From: UMGS1663 sp046964515
GTDB taxonomy: Bacteria; Bacillota; Clostridia; TANB77; CAG-508
NCBI GenBank assembly: GCA_046964515.1
Contig: JBKUYM010000003.1
Coordinates: 99,286 to 163,285 of the forward strand
Direction: 5' to 3'
Length of the DNA: 64,000 nucleotides
Positions 15,893-25,174 of this stretch are shown here, piece by piece (the stretch's first letter is position 1; the number at the start of each line of letters is the position of its first letter). The notes under the pieces were generated by a model. That model was given only the letters and a program-made list of their open reading frames with translations. It had not been told where the DNA came from and did not search any database. A program made the position numbers and the translations under genes.

Positions 15893-17890
15893 ATGGAAAT
15901 TACAGAAGCAAAGCAAAGGGTAGAAGCTTTAAGAGAAAAGTTAGAGTATTATGCCAAAAAGTACTATGATGAAGATAAGCCAGAAATTACAGATTACCAA
16001 TATGACATGCTAATGAATGAATTGAAAGCACTGGAAAAGCAGTTTCCAGAATTAATAGATACAAATTCTTTAACACAAAAGGTAGGCGGACATGTAAAAG
16101 AAGGATTTAAGGAAGTGGTACACGAAGTGCCACTACAAAGTTTACAAGATATTTTTTCCTTTGAAGAATTAAAAGAATTTGATGAAAGAATGTGCAGACA
16201 AGCACAAGAAGAAAATGAAGAAGTAAATTATGTAGTAGAGACAAAGATAGATGGTTTATCTGTATCTTTAGAATATGTAGAGGGTATGTTTGTAAGAGGT
16301 GCTACAAGAGGAAATGGTTTAATCGGTGAAGATGTAACAGATAATTTAAGAACTATAAAAACAATTCCCAAAGTATTAAATGAAAAAGTGACTTTAACGG
16401 TACGTGGAGAAGTTTTTATAGGAACAAAGGAATTTGAAGAATTAAATGCACAAAGAGAAATATTAGGGCAACCTTTATTTGCTAATGCTAGAAATGCGGC
16501 GGCAGGTTCTCTTAGACAATTAAATTCTAAAATAACGGCACAAAGACCTTTAGATATTTTAATTTTTAATGTACAAAAATGGGAGCAAAATCCATATTCT
16601 TCCCATTATGAGCAATTAGTTTATCTAGAAAAATTAGGTTTTCATGTAAATCCAGTGAAGATACCTTGTCATACTATTGAAGAAGCAATAACGGCTATAG
16701 AGAAGATAGGAGAAGACAGAGAAAAATTAAGTTTTGGAATAGATGGGGCAGTCATTAAAATAGATAGTTTATCTTTTCGTGAAAAGCTAGGTACGACGTA
16801 TAAAACACCAAGGTGGGCGATTGCTTATAAATATCCACCAGAAGCAAAACAAACGATTTTAAAAGATATCATTTGTCAGGTAGGTAGAACAGGGGTTATT
16901 ACACCTATGGCTATATTAGAACCAGTGAAAGTAGCTGGTTCAACGATTTCAAAAACGACTTTACACAATGAAGACTTTATTAAAGAAAAAGATTTGAAAA
17001 TAGGAGATACCGTTGTTATTCAAAAACAAGGTGATGTCATTCCAGAAGTAATAGCCGTTGTAAAAGAAAAGCGAACAGGCAAAGAAACAGAATTTACGAT
17101 GCCTAAACAGTGCCCTATTTGCGGAGCTCCCGCTGTAAGAGAAGAAGGAGAAGCTGCTACGCGTTGTATTGGCATTGAATGTCCAGCACAAACGTTAAGA
17201 AGTATTGTACACTTTGCTTCAAAAGAAGCAATGGATATTGATGGGTTAGGTTATAAAATTATAGAACAATTAATACAAAAAGGACTTATTCATAATATTG
17301 CAGATATCTATACTTTACAATTAGAAGAGATTGCATCTTTAAAAAAGAATGGTAAGAAGTTTGCAAGTAACTTAGTACAGGCGATTGAGAAGAGCAAACA
17401 GGAAGACTTGTTTAAAATGATTAATGCTTTGGGCATTAAACAAGTTGGTATAAAAGCTGCCAAAGTATTAGCAAAAAAATATAAAACAATGGATAATTTA
17501 GAAAAGGCAAGTCTGGAAGATTTAATGACTGTAAATGATGTGGGAGAGATTACGGCAAAGCATATTTATGAATTTTTTAGACAAGAGCAGACAAAAGATT
17601 TACTAGAGAAGTTAAAACAAAATGGTGTTAATATGAAAGCAATAGAAGAAGATAATATAGATGGACGTTTTGAAGGGAAAACATTTGTATTAACAGGTTC
17701 ATTAAGTAAATATACAAGGAATGAAGCAAGTGATTTAATTGAAAAATTTGGAGGAAAAACTTCTTCTACAGTTTCTAAAAAAACAGATTATGTATTAGCA
17801 GGAGAAGATGCAGGGTCTAAATTAGTAAAAGCACAAAGTTTAGGAGTTACGATACTTTCAGAAGAGGAGTTTGAAAAATTAGTACAATAA
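15893..17890 (+). CDS. ligA: NAD-dependent DNA ligase LigA
   Basis: A 665-residue ligase that seals nicks using NAD+. Order: Ia and adenylation domain with the catalytic lysine in VETKIDGLSVSLEY, OB fold with GRTGVITPMA, Cys4 zinc finger (CPICGAP ... CIGIECPAQ, residues about 405-430), helix-hairpin-helix region (MDIDGLGYKIIEQLI, NALGIKQVGIKAAKVL), and a C-terminal BRCT domain (FEGKTFVLTGSLSKYTRNEA). Length and residues are normal. AGGAGG is 5 bases before the ATG. No pcrA is adjacent. Confidence 0.98.
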   Translation: MEITEAKQRVEALREKLEYYAKKYYDEDKPEITDYQYDMLMNELKALEKQFPELIDTNSLTQKVGGHVKEGFKEVVHEVPLQSLQDIFSFEELKEFDERMCRQAQEENEEVNYVVETKIDGLSVSLEYVEGMFVRGATRGNGLIGEDVTDNLRTIKTIPKVLNEKVTLTVRGEVFIGTKEFEELNAQREILGQPLFANARNAAAGSLRQLNSKITAQRPLDILIFNVQKWEQNPYSSHYEQLVYLEKLGFHVNPVKIPCHTIEEAITAIEKIGEDREKLSFGIDGAVIKIDSLSFREKLGTTYKTPRWAIAYKYPPEAKQTILKDIICQVGRTGVITPMAILEPVKVAGSTISKTTLHNEDFIKEKDLKIGDTVVIQKQGDVIPEVIAVVKEKRTGKETEFTMPKQCPICGAPAVREEGEAATRCIGIECPAQTLRSIVHFASKEAMDIDGLGYKIIEQLIQKGLIHNIADIYTLQLEEIASLKKNGKKFASNLVQAIEKSKQEDLFKMINALGIKQVGIKAAKVLAKKYKTMDNLEKASLEDLMTVNDVGEITAKHIYEFFRQEQTKDLLEKLKQNGVNMKAIEEDNIDGRFEGKTFVLTGSLSKYTRNEASDLIEKFGGKTSSTVSKKTDYVLAGEDAGSKLVKAQSLGVTILSEEEFEKLVQ

Positions 17891-18035
17891 TTATTCAAAT
17901 ATGTATAAAAGAAAGACTATATAGTAAAAAGAAGAAAAATAGAAAATCTAAAAGAGTAAAATGGAGAAGGTTAAGGATAAAAATTCGCCAATGAGCTTGC
18001 CAGGGGATGCAATTATATAATATAGGAGAGAACGT

Positions 18036-18311
18036 ATGGAAAATAAAAAATATACCTTTAAGCAATTTGAAAAAGAGTTAGATGAAGGATATCAAGTATA
18101 TTATACTTATGTACGAAATCGATATTTATTATTTAAAACGACAGAAAATTGCTATACACAAAAGTTGTTATCAATACATGATAAAAATCCACAACCAGTT
18201 ATGTCTATGTTAACCAAAAAGAGAATAAGAGAAATGTTTCCCTTTATGGAAGAAATAGAATATAAAGTAAAAGATATAGATGAATTTGAAACAGGAGCCA
18301 ATCTTTTCTAA
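18036..18311 (+). CDS. Small conserved hypothetical protein
   Basis: A 91-residue soluble, charged protein with no recognised domain. It contains YQVYYTYVRNRYLLFKTTENCY, which reads like short beta strands, and a helical MLTKKRIREMFPFMEEIEYK. ATAGGAG precedes the ATG and TATAATA at about 18016 could be a -10 box. A hairpin terminator overlaps its last codons. Confidence 0.6.
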   Translation: MENKKYTFKQFEKELDEGYQVYYTYVRNRYLLFKTTENCYTQKLLSIHDKNPQPVMSMLTKKRIREMFPFMEEIEYKVKDIDEFETGANLF

Positions 18312-18328
18312 AGATGGCTCCCTTTTTT
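18294..18328 (+). terminator. Terminator overlapping the end of the 18036 gene
   Basis: GGAGCCAATCTTT at 18294-18306 pairs with AAAGATGGCTCC at 18310-18321 (one bulge), then six T. The left arm lies within the coding sequence. Genes converge here, but no T run serves the minus strand. Confidence 0.75.
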
Positions 18329-18338
18329 ACATAAGTAT

Positions 18339-20048
18339 TTAATTTTCTTTTGGTTCGACATAAATAGTCTTATAATTTGTATAGATAACCATGCCAGGTT
18401 TACTACCAGAAGGCTTTTTTACATATTTTACAAAACAATAATCTACAGGAACATTAGAAGATAATTTTGCCTTACTATGAAAAGCAGTGATTTGTGCACA
18501 TACTAAAATGGTATCCATATCTACCGTATGTCCATTACATTTTAAAAGAGCATGACTACCACGGATATCTTTAGTATGAAACCATACATCTTCATTTTTA
18601 CCAAGCTTTGTTGTAATATAATCATTTTGTTTGTTATTTTTACCAATATATAAATCAAAGCCATTTATTTGATAAAGAAGTGGTTCATAGACATCTTTCG
18701 TTTTTCTCTTATCTATTTTATTCTTCTTTACAGATACAGTATTCTTAGAAGATTTTACTAAAACGTTTTCTGAAATTTCATGATAGATATCCTCTATTTC
18801 TGAAATTTGTGTAACATTTTCTAATTCATAAACGACACTTTCTAAGTAATCTAATTCCTTTTGGGCTTCCTCTTTTTGCTTAGAAACAACAGAAAGTGTA
18901 TTTTTTAATTTAGCATATTTCTTAAAATATTTTTTGGCATTATAAGAAGGAGAAATGGTTTTATCTAAAGGAATGATAATGGGTTCATTGTTTTGATAAT
19001 AATTTTCTAAAACAATAGAGTCTATACGGGAATGATTATCTATTTTGTATAAATTGGCAGTTAATAATTCACCATAAATGCGATAATTATCCATATTTTC
19101 ACATTCTTTTAATTTTTGATTCATATTATTGATTTTCTTATTTACTTTTTTTAAAGAGGTTAACACCAACCTTAATAAATCATTTCGATATTGTTTAATG
19201 AAATCATTTGCTTGCTTTTTATGGTAAAAATCATCTAAAAAGAAATTTGTTTGAAGCAAGGTTTCTGGTGATTGCATTTTTAAGGTATAGTCAGTTTGAT
19301 TTGCTATAAAAGTACAAGAAATATTTGAAGAACCAAGCTTAGAGATGATTTCTTTCACATGGTGGTATAAATTTTCTAAGTCACTATCTGAAAAAGTACT
19401 ATCTTCTATTTGCAACTCTTTTAAACAAGATTCTAGGAAGGCTTTACTAATACCAATAAAAGAATCAGAGAATTGTTGTGAAAGGGAGATATCTTTTTTG
19501 AAAAATTTTTTAAAGTCTATATAGGAAATTTCTAAAAAATCTTGCTTTTCAGAAGTAGGGAATACATAAGGATGAGCAGGTAAAATATCACGATAGGAAC
19601 CAGCTGTATGGTCTAAATGCCTAAGACTATCGATAATACAATCATTTTCATTTAATAGAATGATATTACTATGTTTTCCCATTAACTCTATGATAAGTGT
19701 TTTAGAAGTTTTATCATTTAGTTCATTAAAACCTTCTAAAGAAATGGTAATGACTCTTTCTAGTCCTTGCATAGAAATAGCAGTGATACGATAACCAAGT
19801 AAGTGTTTTCTTAGAACCATACAAAAATTAGGTGCATTTATAGGATTCGGTTTGGTATTGGTAGTTAGGTGAATACGATAATAATTAGAAGAAATATCCA
19901 TATCTAGTGCATAATTTTTTCCATTGGCATAAATACCAAAAATCATTTCATTTTTATTTGGTTCATAAATTTTATTGATTTTTCCATTTAATAAACAAGA
20001 TTGTAATTCTGTCACAATTTGTTTTGCAATAATACCATCAAAAGCCAT
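18339..20048 (-). CDS. rqcH: Ribosome quality control protein RqcH (NFACT family)
   Basis: A 569-residue NFACT protein (older name fibronectin-binding protein FbpA). RqcH binds 50S subunits blocked by peptidyl-tRNA and adds alanine tails to mark stalled chains for ClpXP. Visible: NFACT-N domain (MAFDGIIAKQIVTELQSCLLNGKINKIYEP, LRHLDHTAGSYRDILPAHPY), a long coiled coil around residues 290-420, and NFACT-R (YEPLLYQINGFDLYIGKNNKQND, VWFHTKDIRGSHALLK). AGAGGAA precedes the ATG. It is transcribed divergently from sigH. Confidence 0.93.
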   Translation of the reverse strand: MAFDGIIAKQIVTELQSCLLNGKINKIYEPNKNEMIFGIYANGKNYALDMDISSNYYRIHLTTNTKPNPINAPNFCMVLRKHLLGYRITAISMQGLERVITISLEGFNELNDKTSKTLIIELMGKHSNIILLNENDCIIDSLRHLDHTAGSYRDILPAHPYVFPTSEKQDFLEISYIDFKKFFKKDISLSQQFSDSFIGISKAFLESCLKELQIEDSTFSDSDLENLYHHVKEIISKLGSSNISCTFIANQTDYTLKMQSPETLLQTNFFLDDFYHKKQANDFIKQYRNDLLRLVLTSLKKVNKKINNMNQKLKECENMDNYRIYGELLTANLYKIDNHSRIDSIVLENYYQNNEPIIIPLDKTISPSYNAKKYFKKYAKLKNTLSVVSKQKEEAQKELDYLESVVYELENVTQISEIEDIYHEISENVLVKSSKNTVSVKKNKIDKRKTKDVYEPLLYQINGFDLYIGKNNKQNDYITTKLGKNEDVWFHTKDIRGSHALLKCNGHTVDMDTILVCAQITAFHSKAKLSSNVPVDYCFVKYVKKPSGSKPGMVIYTNYKTIYVEPKEN

Positions 20049-20114
20049 GATTATATTCCTCTTTTCTGCTTGCTTTTTTTATAAAGTGCGTGTTTTCTTT
20101 TTGTTCTAAAGGCT

Positions 20115-20143
20115 ATTATAGTATAAACTGAAAAAAATAGCAA
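20115..20143 (-). promoter_or_regulatory. Candidate promoter of rqcH
   Basis: On the minus strand TTGCTA (20143-20138) and TATAAT (20120-20115) are 17 bases apart, about 66 bases ahead of the start codon. Confidence 0.55.
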
Positions 20144-20161
20144 TAAAAAATGATTTAACTA

Positions 20162-20191
20162 TTGACATTGTAAGGATTACTGGCTTATAAT
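20162..20191 (+). promoter_or_regulatory. Candidate promoter of sigH
   Basis: TTGACA at 20162-20167 and TATAAT at 20186-20191 with an 18-base spacer, divergent from the rqcH promoter. Confidence 0.65.
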
Positions 20192-20229
20192 AAGTCCATA
20201 GTGATCAGCAGGAGGTAGACTTAAGTTAT

Positions 20230-20874
20230 ATGAATGAGAGCAATGTATATTATTCTGTGAATAACCCTAATTACCAAAATAGAAGTGATGAGGATTTAAT
20301 AGCGCTTATTAAGTCTGGTGATAAGTTTGCTCTTGAATTTTTAATTGGAAAATATAAAGAATTGGTCAATATGAAAATTGGGAAATATTACATAATAGGG
20401 GCAGAAAAAGAAGATATCATGCAAGAAGGCTTAATAGGGTTGTTTAAAGCAATTAAGAGTTATAGTCCAGATAAACAAAATTCTTTTAAAACTTTTGCTA
20501 ATTTATGTATTGAGAGACAATTAATTACAGCCATTAAATCTTCTAACAGACAAAAGCATATTCCATTAAATTCATATCTTTCATTAAATACAGCAGCTTA
20601 TGAAGAAGATGAAGACACTACTTTATTAGATACATTTGATTCTCATCAAGTAGAAGATCCTTTAGATACCATTACTAAAAAAGAGTATTATCAAATGTTG
20701 GAAACAGCAATTGATAAATCACTTAGTGATTTTGAAAAACAAGTATTAGGTAGATATATACAAGGTGAAAGTTATGTACAAATAGCACAGAAGTTAGATA
20801 CACCTGTGAAATCTATTGATAATGCTATTCAAAGAATACGTAAAAAAGCTACCAAAAATATGGAGGAATCTTAA
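20230..20874 (+). CDS. sigH: RNA polymerase sigma-H factor (sporulation)
   Basis: A 214-residue sigma-70 family factor. Region 2 is clear: LIGKYKELVNMKIGKYYI, EDIMQEGLIGLFKAIKSY and FKTFANLCIERQLITAIKSSNRQKH; region 4 is SDFEKQVLGRYIQGESYVQIAQKL. The KHIPLNSYLSLN segment is characteristic of SigH (Spo0H). SigH directs early sporulation and competence genes. AGGAGGT is unusually far (about 12 bases) from the ATG. A tRNA-Thr gene follows within 16 bases, so the two may share a transcript. Confidence 0.92.
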   Translation: MNESNVYYSVNNPNYQNRSDEDLIALIKSGDKFALEFLIGKYKELVNMKIGKYYIIGAEKEDIMQEGLIGLFKAIKSYSPDKQNSFKTFANLCIERQLITAIKSSNRQKHIPLNSYLSLNTAAYEEDEDTTLLDTFDSHQVEDPLDTITKKEYYQMLETAIDKSLSDFEKQVLGRYIQGESYVQIAQKLDTPVKSIDNAIQRIRKKATKNMEES

Positions 20875-20889
20875 AAGCCTCCTATAGAT

Positions 20890-20965
20890 GCTTTCATAGC
20901 TCAGTCGGTAGAGTGCTACCTTGGTAAGGTAGAGGTCACGGGTTCGATTCCCGTTGAAAGCTCCA
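20890..20965 (+). tRNA. tRNA-Thr (GGT anticodon)
   Basis: A complete 76-base cloverleaf. Acceptor GCTTTCA pairs with TGAAAGC, the D arm is GCTC..GAGT, the anticodon stem CTACC/GGTAG holds the loop TTGGTAA (anticodon GGT, threonine), the T arm has GGTTCGATTCC, and CCA is encoded. No variable-arm oddity. Confidence 0.97.
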
Positions 20966-21012
20966 AATAAACAGCTTACGAACTATAAATGTTTTGTAAG
21001 CTGTTTATTATT
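20966..21012 (+). terminator. Terminator behind tRNA-Thr(GGT)
   Basis: A perfect 14-base-pair stem (20966-20979 with 20996-21009) with a 16-base loop, starting directly after the CCA end, and T-rich sequence beyond. Confidence 0.75.
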
Positions 21013-21054
21013 ATAAATAGGAATTGATTTTATCGAAATAGATAGGTTTTTGAC

Positions 21055-21083
21055 TTGAAAAATAAAGACAAGGAGTATATAAT
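21055..21083 (+). promoter_or_regulatory. Candidate promoter of the YkuD transpeptidase gene
   Basis: TTGAAA at 21055-21060 and TATAAT at 21078-21083, spacer 17 bases, 33 bases before the start codon. Confidence 0.55.
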
Positions 21084-21115
21084 AGAAATGCTAAAATAAA
21101 AAAGGAAATAAAGGT

Positions 21116-22153
21116 ATGAAGAATATAAAAGCATTTTTTATGAAAAATACACCCAAAAGAAATAGCATAATAGCAACTTTAATTTGTATGATAATAATTG
21201 GAATAGTAGCTATTTGTGTTTCTTATAATAATGGTTTAAACAAAGAAGAACAGGTAGCTGTAAGTGCTCAAGCAGAGACAATAGATTTAGAAGAAAAAAG
21301 TAATACAATAGAAGAAATTTCTATAGAGCAGTTAGAAGAGCAAACCAACCAAATAGAAACGATGGAAGGGCAAAATACTGACACGACACAAGATAATAGG
21401 ATAAAAAGTAATCAAAAATCTTATTATATTAAAGTAAACTATGAAGCTCAGGTGGTTACTATCTATGGTTTAGATGATCAAGGAAATTATACCAAACCTG
21501 TAAAGGCAATGGTATGTTCTACAGGTGTATATACACCAAAATCTGGCGTATATAAAATACCTGCTAGATGGCAATGGCTAGGATTACAAGGTGATGTGTA
21601 CGGGCATTATGCTACACAAATAAAAGGAAATATTTTATTTCATTCAGTACCCTATTTAAGAAAGGGAGATAATGCTAGTTTGGAATATTGGGAATATGAT
21701 AAATTGGGTAGTTATGCTTCTGCTGGTTGTGTACGTTTAACCGTAGCAGATGCAAAATGGATATTTAATAATTGTGTTAATGGGACAAGTGTAGAGTTCT
21801 ATGCTTCTTCTAATCCAGGACCATTGGGAAAACCAAGTGCTAAGAAAATCTCTAATAGTGGGGAGGTACTTAGAAATTGGGATCCAACGGATCCTGATAG
21901 TAACAATCCATGGAGAAACCAAAAGGAAGAGGTAAAAGAAAATATAATAGAAAACAAAATAGAAAATACGCAAAAACAAAATCAAATACCACTCAATACC
22001 AATATACAACAAAATACTGCCAAGGTAAATGAACAAAATATAAATAAAAATGTAGTAACCAATCATACAGAAGTAATAACAAATCAAGAGATTAAAACAA
22101 ATACACAGATAAAGGAAGATAATCAAGAAAAATATAGTAGTAATCAAATATAA
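21116..22153 (+). CDS. L,D-transpeptidase (YkuD domain) with membrane anchor
   Basis: A 345-residue protein anchored by one helix (residues about 17-37). A polar linker is followed by a YkuD domain (residues about 100-225): SYYIKVNYEAQVVTIYGLD, HSVPYLRKGD with the active-site His, and YASAGCVRLTVADAKWI with the catalytic Cys in the S-x-GCVRL motif. Such enzymes make 3-3 cross-links in peptidoglycan or attach proteins. The last 90 residues are almost only Asn, Gln, Thr and Lys, a low-complexity tail probably in the wall. ychF follows after 15 bases, likely by chance. Confidence 0.88.
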   Translation: MKNIKAFFMKNTPKRNSIIATLICMIIIGIVAICVSYNNGLNKEEQVAVSAQAETIDLEEKSNTIEEISIEQLEEQTNQIETMEGQNTDTTQDNRIKSNQKSYYIKVNYEAQVVTIYGLDDQGNYTKPVKAMVCSTGVYTPKSGVYKIPARWQWLGLQGDVYGHYATQIKGNILFHSVPYLRKGDNASLEYWEYDKLGSYASAGCVRLTVADAKWIFNNCVNGTSVEFYASSNPGPLGKPSAKKISNSGEVLRNWDPTDPDSNNPWRNQKEEVKENIIENKIENTQKQNQIPLNTNIQQNTAKVNEQNINKNVVTNHTEVITNQEIKTNTQIKEDNQEKYSSNQI

Positions 22154-22168
22154 AGGAGATTGAAGAAA

Positions 22169-23260
22169 ATGAAAATAGGAATTGTAGGGCTTCCTAATGT
22201 AGGAAAAAGTACCTTATTTAATAGTATTACAAATGCTGGTGCAGAATGTGCCAATTATCCTTTTTGTACCATAGAACCTAATGTGGGCGTAGTTCCTGTT
22301 CCAGATGAAAGATTAGAGGAATTAACAAAAATGTATCATCCAGAAAAAACGACACATGCCATTATCGAATTTGTAGATATAGCCGGTTTAGTAAAAGGGG
22401 CTAGTAAAGGCGAAGGATTGGGTAATAAATTTTTATCACATATTCGTGAAGTAGATGCTATTGCACATGTAGTAAGATGTTTTGAAGATTCTAATATTGT
22501 TCATGTAGATGGAAATATAGACCCTTTAAGAGATATCGAAACGATTAATTTAGAACTTATTTTTTCAGATATGGAATTAGTAGAAAAAAGATTAGAAGCA
22601 GCTAAGAAAAAATTAAAAGCAGATAAAAAATATCAAGCAGAGATAGCTGTATTAGAGAAGATAAAAACGGTATTAGAAGCAGGAAAGTGTGTAAGAACAT
22701 TAGCACTAACAGAAGAGGAAAAAGAACCGATTAAAGATTTATATTTATTAACTGCAAAACCTGTTTTATATATAGCTAACGTATCTGAAAAACAACTAGA
22801 GGATGCACAAAATGATCCAAAAGTAAAAAAAGTAGAAGAATATGCTAATACAGAAAGAGCAAAAGTAATACCACTTTGTGTTAAAATAGAAGAAGAACTA
22901 TCCATGTTAGAAGGTGATGACAAAAAAGAAATGTTAGAAGCTTTAGGACTAGAAGAATCTGGATTGGATAAAGTGGTACAGACTAGTTACGATCTATTAG
23001 GGTTAATGTCTTTTTTAACAGCAGGAGAGCCAGAAGTAAGAGCGTGGACTATAAAAAAAGGAACAAAAGCACCACAAGCAGCAGGAAAAATTCATTCAGA
23101 TATAGAAAGAGGATTTATTAGAGCAGAGGTTGTTTCTTTTGATGATTTAGTAAGAGAAGGCTCTATGGTAGCGGCTAAGGAAAAAGGATTAGTTCGCTCA
23201 GAAGGAAAGGAATATATTATGCAAGACGGAGATATTGTCTTGTTTAGATTTAATGTATAA
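22169..23260 (+). CDS. ychF: Redox-regulated ATPase YchF
   Basis: A 363-residue Obg-family P-loop protein that prefers ATP. G1 is GIVGLPNVGKSTLF, followed by NYPFCTIEPNVGVV, G3 DIAGLVKGASKGEGLGNKFL, and the NVSE replacement of the usual NKxD. A C-terminal TGS domain (EVRAWTIKKGTKAPQAAGKIH) is complete. The ATG at 22169 is used because AAAGGAG lies 10 bases upstream; the TTG three codons earlier is too close. It binds ribosomes and is linked to stress responses. Confidence 0.97.
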   Translation: MKIGIVGLPNVGKSTLFNSITNAGAECANYPFCTIEPNVGVVPVPDERLEELTKMYHPEKTTHAIIEFVDIAGLVKGASKGEGLGNKFLSHIREVDAIAHVVRCFEDSNIVHVDGNIDPLRDIETINLELIFSDMELVEKRLEAAKKKLKADKKYQAEIAVLEKIKTVLEAGKCVRTLALTEEEKEPIKDLYLLTAKPVLYIANVSEKQLEDAQNDPKVKKVEEYANTERAKVIPLCVKIEEELSMLEGDDKKEMLEALGLEESGLDKVVQTSYDLLGLMSFLTAGEPEVRAWTIKKGTKAPQAAGKIHSDIERGFIRAEVVSFDDLVREGSMVAAKEKGLVRSEGKEYIMQDGDIVLFRFNV

Positions 23261-23262
23261 TG

Positions 23263-23309
23263 AAAAAGATAGAGGGGATTACTTTTATATGAAGTAGTCT
23301 TTTTCTTTT
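23263..23309 (+). terminator. Terminator after ychF
   Basis: AAAAAGA ... TCTTTTT outer arms and GATTACTT/GAAGTAGTC inner arms form a stem with wobbles, followed by T-rich sequence. Confidence 0.6.
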
Positions 23310-23421
23310 GATTGTATAGAATTTATAAATTAGCATAATTTTTATCCATTTTCATAATATGTACTAAGTATTTTATTTGAAAGTTGTACAATAAAACGAT
23401 GAAAAGGGGAGAAGAGAGAAT

Positions 23422-23976
23422 ATGTCAAAAGAAAAGATAACAAAATGGAGACGATTTTTAATCATAGCTATTTTATTTAGTAGTTTTGTAGGAACTTTAT
23501 TACATTTTACTTATGAATGGTCAAATAAGAATATCGTAATAGCAGCTTTTAGTGCGGTAAATGAAAGTGTATGGGAACATTTAAAGTTAGTATTTTTTCC
23601 AATGTTGGTTATGAGTATAGTAGGTTTTTTATGGAATGGTAAGGAAATTAAAAATTATTGGTGTATTCGCCTTTTTAGTATGCTGATAGCAATTAGTTTT
23701 ATAACGATTTTCTTTTATACTTATACGGGCATTATAGGACAAAATTATGCTATTTTAGATATTGGTAGTTTTTTAGTAGCAATTGTTTTAGGAGAATATG
23801 ATACTTATAAACATATTATAAAAGCAGAAGAAAAAGCAAGTAGTATGTCAATTTGTATAATGACTTTAATGACATTAACAGTTGCTTTTATAATATTTAC
23901 TTATTGGACACCAAAAATTAATTATTTTAGAGATCCTATTACTAATCATTATGGGATTTGTGAAGATAAAGGATGA
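23422..23976 (+). CDS. DUF6512-like integral membrane protein
   Basis: A 184-residue protein with about five hydrophobic helices. The block LHFTYEWSNKNIVIAAFSAVNESVWEHLKL matches a family of clostridial membrane proteins that I recall as DUF6512; the His and Glu residues between helices are conserved there. Function unknown. AAAAGGGGAG precedes the ATG. It converges on the cotJ operon, with a shared two-way terminator between. Confidence 0.7.
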   Translation: MSKEKITKWRRFLIIAILFSSFVGTLLHFTYEWSNKNIVIAAFSAVNESVWEHLKLVFFPMLVMSIVGFLWNGKEIKNYWCIRLFSMLIAISFITIFFYTYTGIIGQNYAILDIGSFLVAIVLGEYDTYKHIIKAEEKASSMSICIMTLMTLTVAFIIFTYWTPKINYFRDPITNHYGICEDKG

Positions 23977-24018
23977 TAAGGATATATAAAAGGGAGAATA
24001 TATATAGAAAGCGCATAA

Positions 24019-24062
24019 AAAATCATAATCACCGTTTTTACGGTAATTATGATTTTTTATAG
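24019..24062. terminator. Bidirectional terminator
   Basis: AAATCATAATCACCGT pairs with ACGGTAATTATGATTT across a short T loop (one mismatch), with a T run on each strand. It serves the DUF6512-like gene and the convergent cotJ operon. Confidence 0.8.
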
Positions 24063-24071
24063 GATATATGA

Positions 24072-24701
24072 CTATGAATTGCATCCACAATTGTTTTCAG
24101 GACAACATTTGGTTGTACAGTTTGTCATATAATATTTCTTCTCAGCTAATTTGTCTTGAACACCACGTAGAGCTTCACCAAATCTTTGGAAGTGAACAAC
24201 TTCTCTTTGACGTAAGAAACGAAGCGGATCTAATACGTCAGGATCATCCTTACATAAGTCAATTAATTTTTCATAGGTAGCTCTAGCTTTTTGCTCAGCA
24301 GCTAAATCTTCTTGCAAATTCGCAATTGGGTCACCTTTAGCAGCTATATAAGCAGCTGTGAAAGGAACACCAGCAGCGGATTGAGGATATACATCGACAC
24401 CATGGTCAGTATAGTAAGCACCTAAGCCAGCTTTTTCTATTTCTTCTGGACAAACGCCATCAGTTAATTGGTGTACAATCGTACCAACCATCTCTAAATG
24501 TGCTAATTCTTCTGTGCCAATGTCATTTAAAACAGCTTTTGCATTTTGATCAGGCATACCAAATCTTTGTGATAAATATCTTAGAGAAGCAGCAAGCTCT
24601 CCATCTGGTCCTCCATATTGACTAATAATGAATTTAGCAAGTCTTGGATTAGGACATTTGATATTAATTGGATATTGTAATACTTTATTATAAGTCCACA
24701 T
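24072..24701 (-). CDS. cotJC: Spore coat protein CotJC (manganese catalase family)
   Basis: A 209-residue member of the manganese-catalase family found in spore coats. The four-helix di-manganese site residues are visible in IGTEELAHLEMVGTIVH and AAEQKARATYEKL plus REVVHFQRFGEAL. It may remove peroxide or act structurally. The C terminus carries an extra Cys-rich tail (TNCTTKCCPENNCGCNS). The ATG at 24701 overlaps the cotJB stop (TAATG) behind AAAGGGGG, so the two are translationally coupled. Confidence 0.95.
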   Translation of the reverse strand: MWTYNKVLQYPINIKCPNPRLAKFIISQYGGPDGELAASLRYLSQRFGMPDQNAKAVLNDIGTEELAHLEMVGTIVHQLTDGVCPEEIEKAGLGAYYTDHGVDVYPQSAAGVPFTAAYIAAKGDPIANLQEDLAAEQKARATYEKLIDLCKDDPDVLDPLRFLRQREVVHFQRFGEALRGVQDKLAEKKYYMTNCTTKCCPENNCGCNS

Positions 24702-25174
24702 TAGAAATTCCCCCTTTCCCATGGCCATGGCTCTTCAATCCATCTCCATTTATTACATGGGAAGTTGATAGTAAGAGGTCCATAAACCCTTTGATACTTA
24801 TCTTTTAATTCATCCATTTTTCTAGCATATTCTTTGTGTAAGCAAAGCGCTTTTTCGTCATCTACATGGGTGTCTAAATATTCTGCAAGTTCTACGATAG
24901 CAAAGCCTAGACATCTAATTTGTTGTAACATTTCATCACGTGCCATTACTTTTTCTTCACAATCTTCATTTTTGATATTCGTAAATTCATAAGAATAGGT
25001 TGGAATTCTTGGCATAGGACTTGGATTTCCACAACAATTACAATTATTAGCGGTCATGTTATAGCCAGCAGATAGAGGCATTGGTGTTTGAACTCCAAGA
25101 TTAGAGGTCATCATGTTATCTGCATGATTCATAGGACAACCACAATTTCTATCATCATTTTCATAATTTAACAT
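24701..25174 (-). CDS. cotJB: Spore coat protein CotJB
   Basis: A 157-residue protein. The CotJB domain is at residues about 80-155: MLQQIRCLGFAIVELAEYLDTHVDDEKAL, YGPLTINFPCNKWRWIEEPWPWE. The first 60 residues are an extension with clustered cysteines (CGCPMNHADN, NNCNCCGNPSPMPR) not found in the short Bacillus CotJB. It is the middle gene of cotJABC, overlapping both neighbours by a few bases. In Bacillus it localises to the forming spore coat with CotJC. Confidence 0.92.
   Translation of the reverse strand: MLNYENDDRNCGCPMNHADNMMTSNLGVQTPMPLSAGYNMTANNCNCCGNPSPMPRIPTYSYEFTNIKNEDCEEKVMARDEMLQQIRCLGFAIVELAEYLDTHVDDEKALCLHKEYARKMDELKDKYQRVYGPLTINFPCNKWRWIEEPWPWERGNF

Noticed and set aside
21737..22147. 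136-codon minus-strand frame over the end of the YkuD gene
   Set aside because: Tyr/Ile/Leu-rich translation results from the Asn/Gln/Lys low-complexity coding strand.
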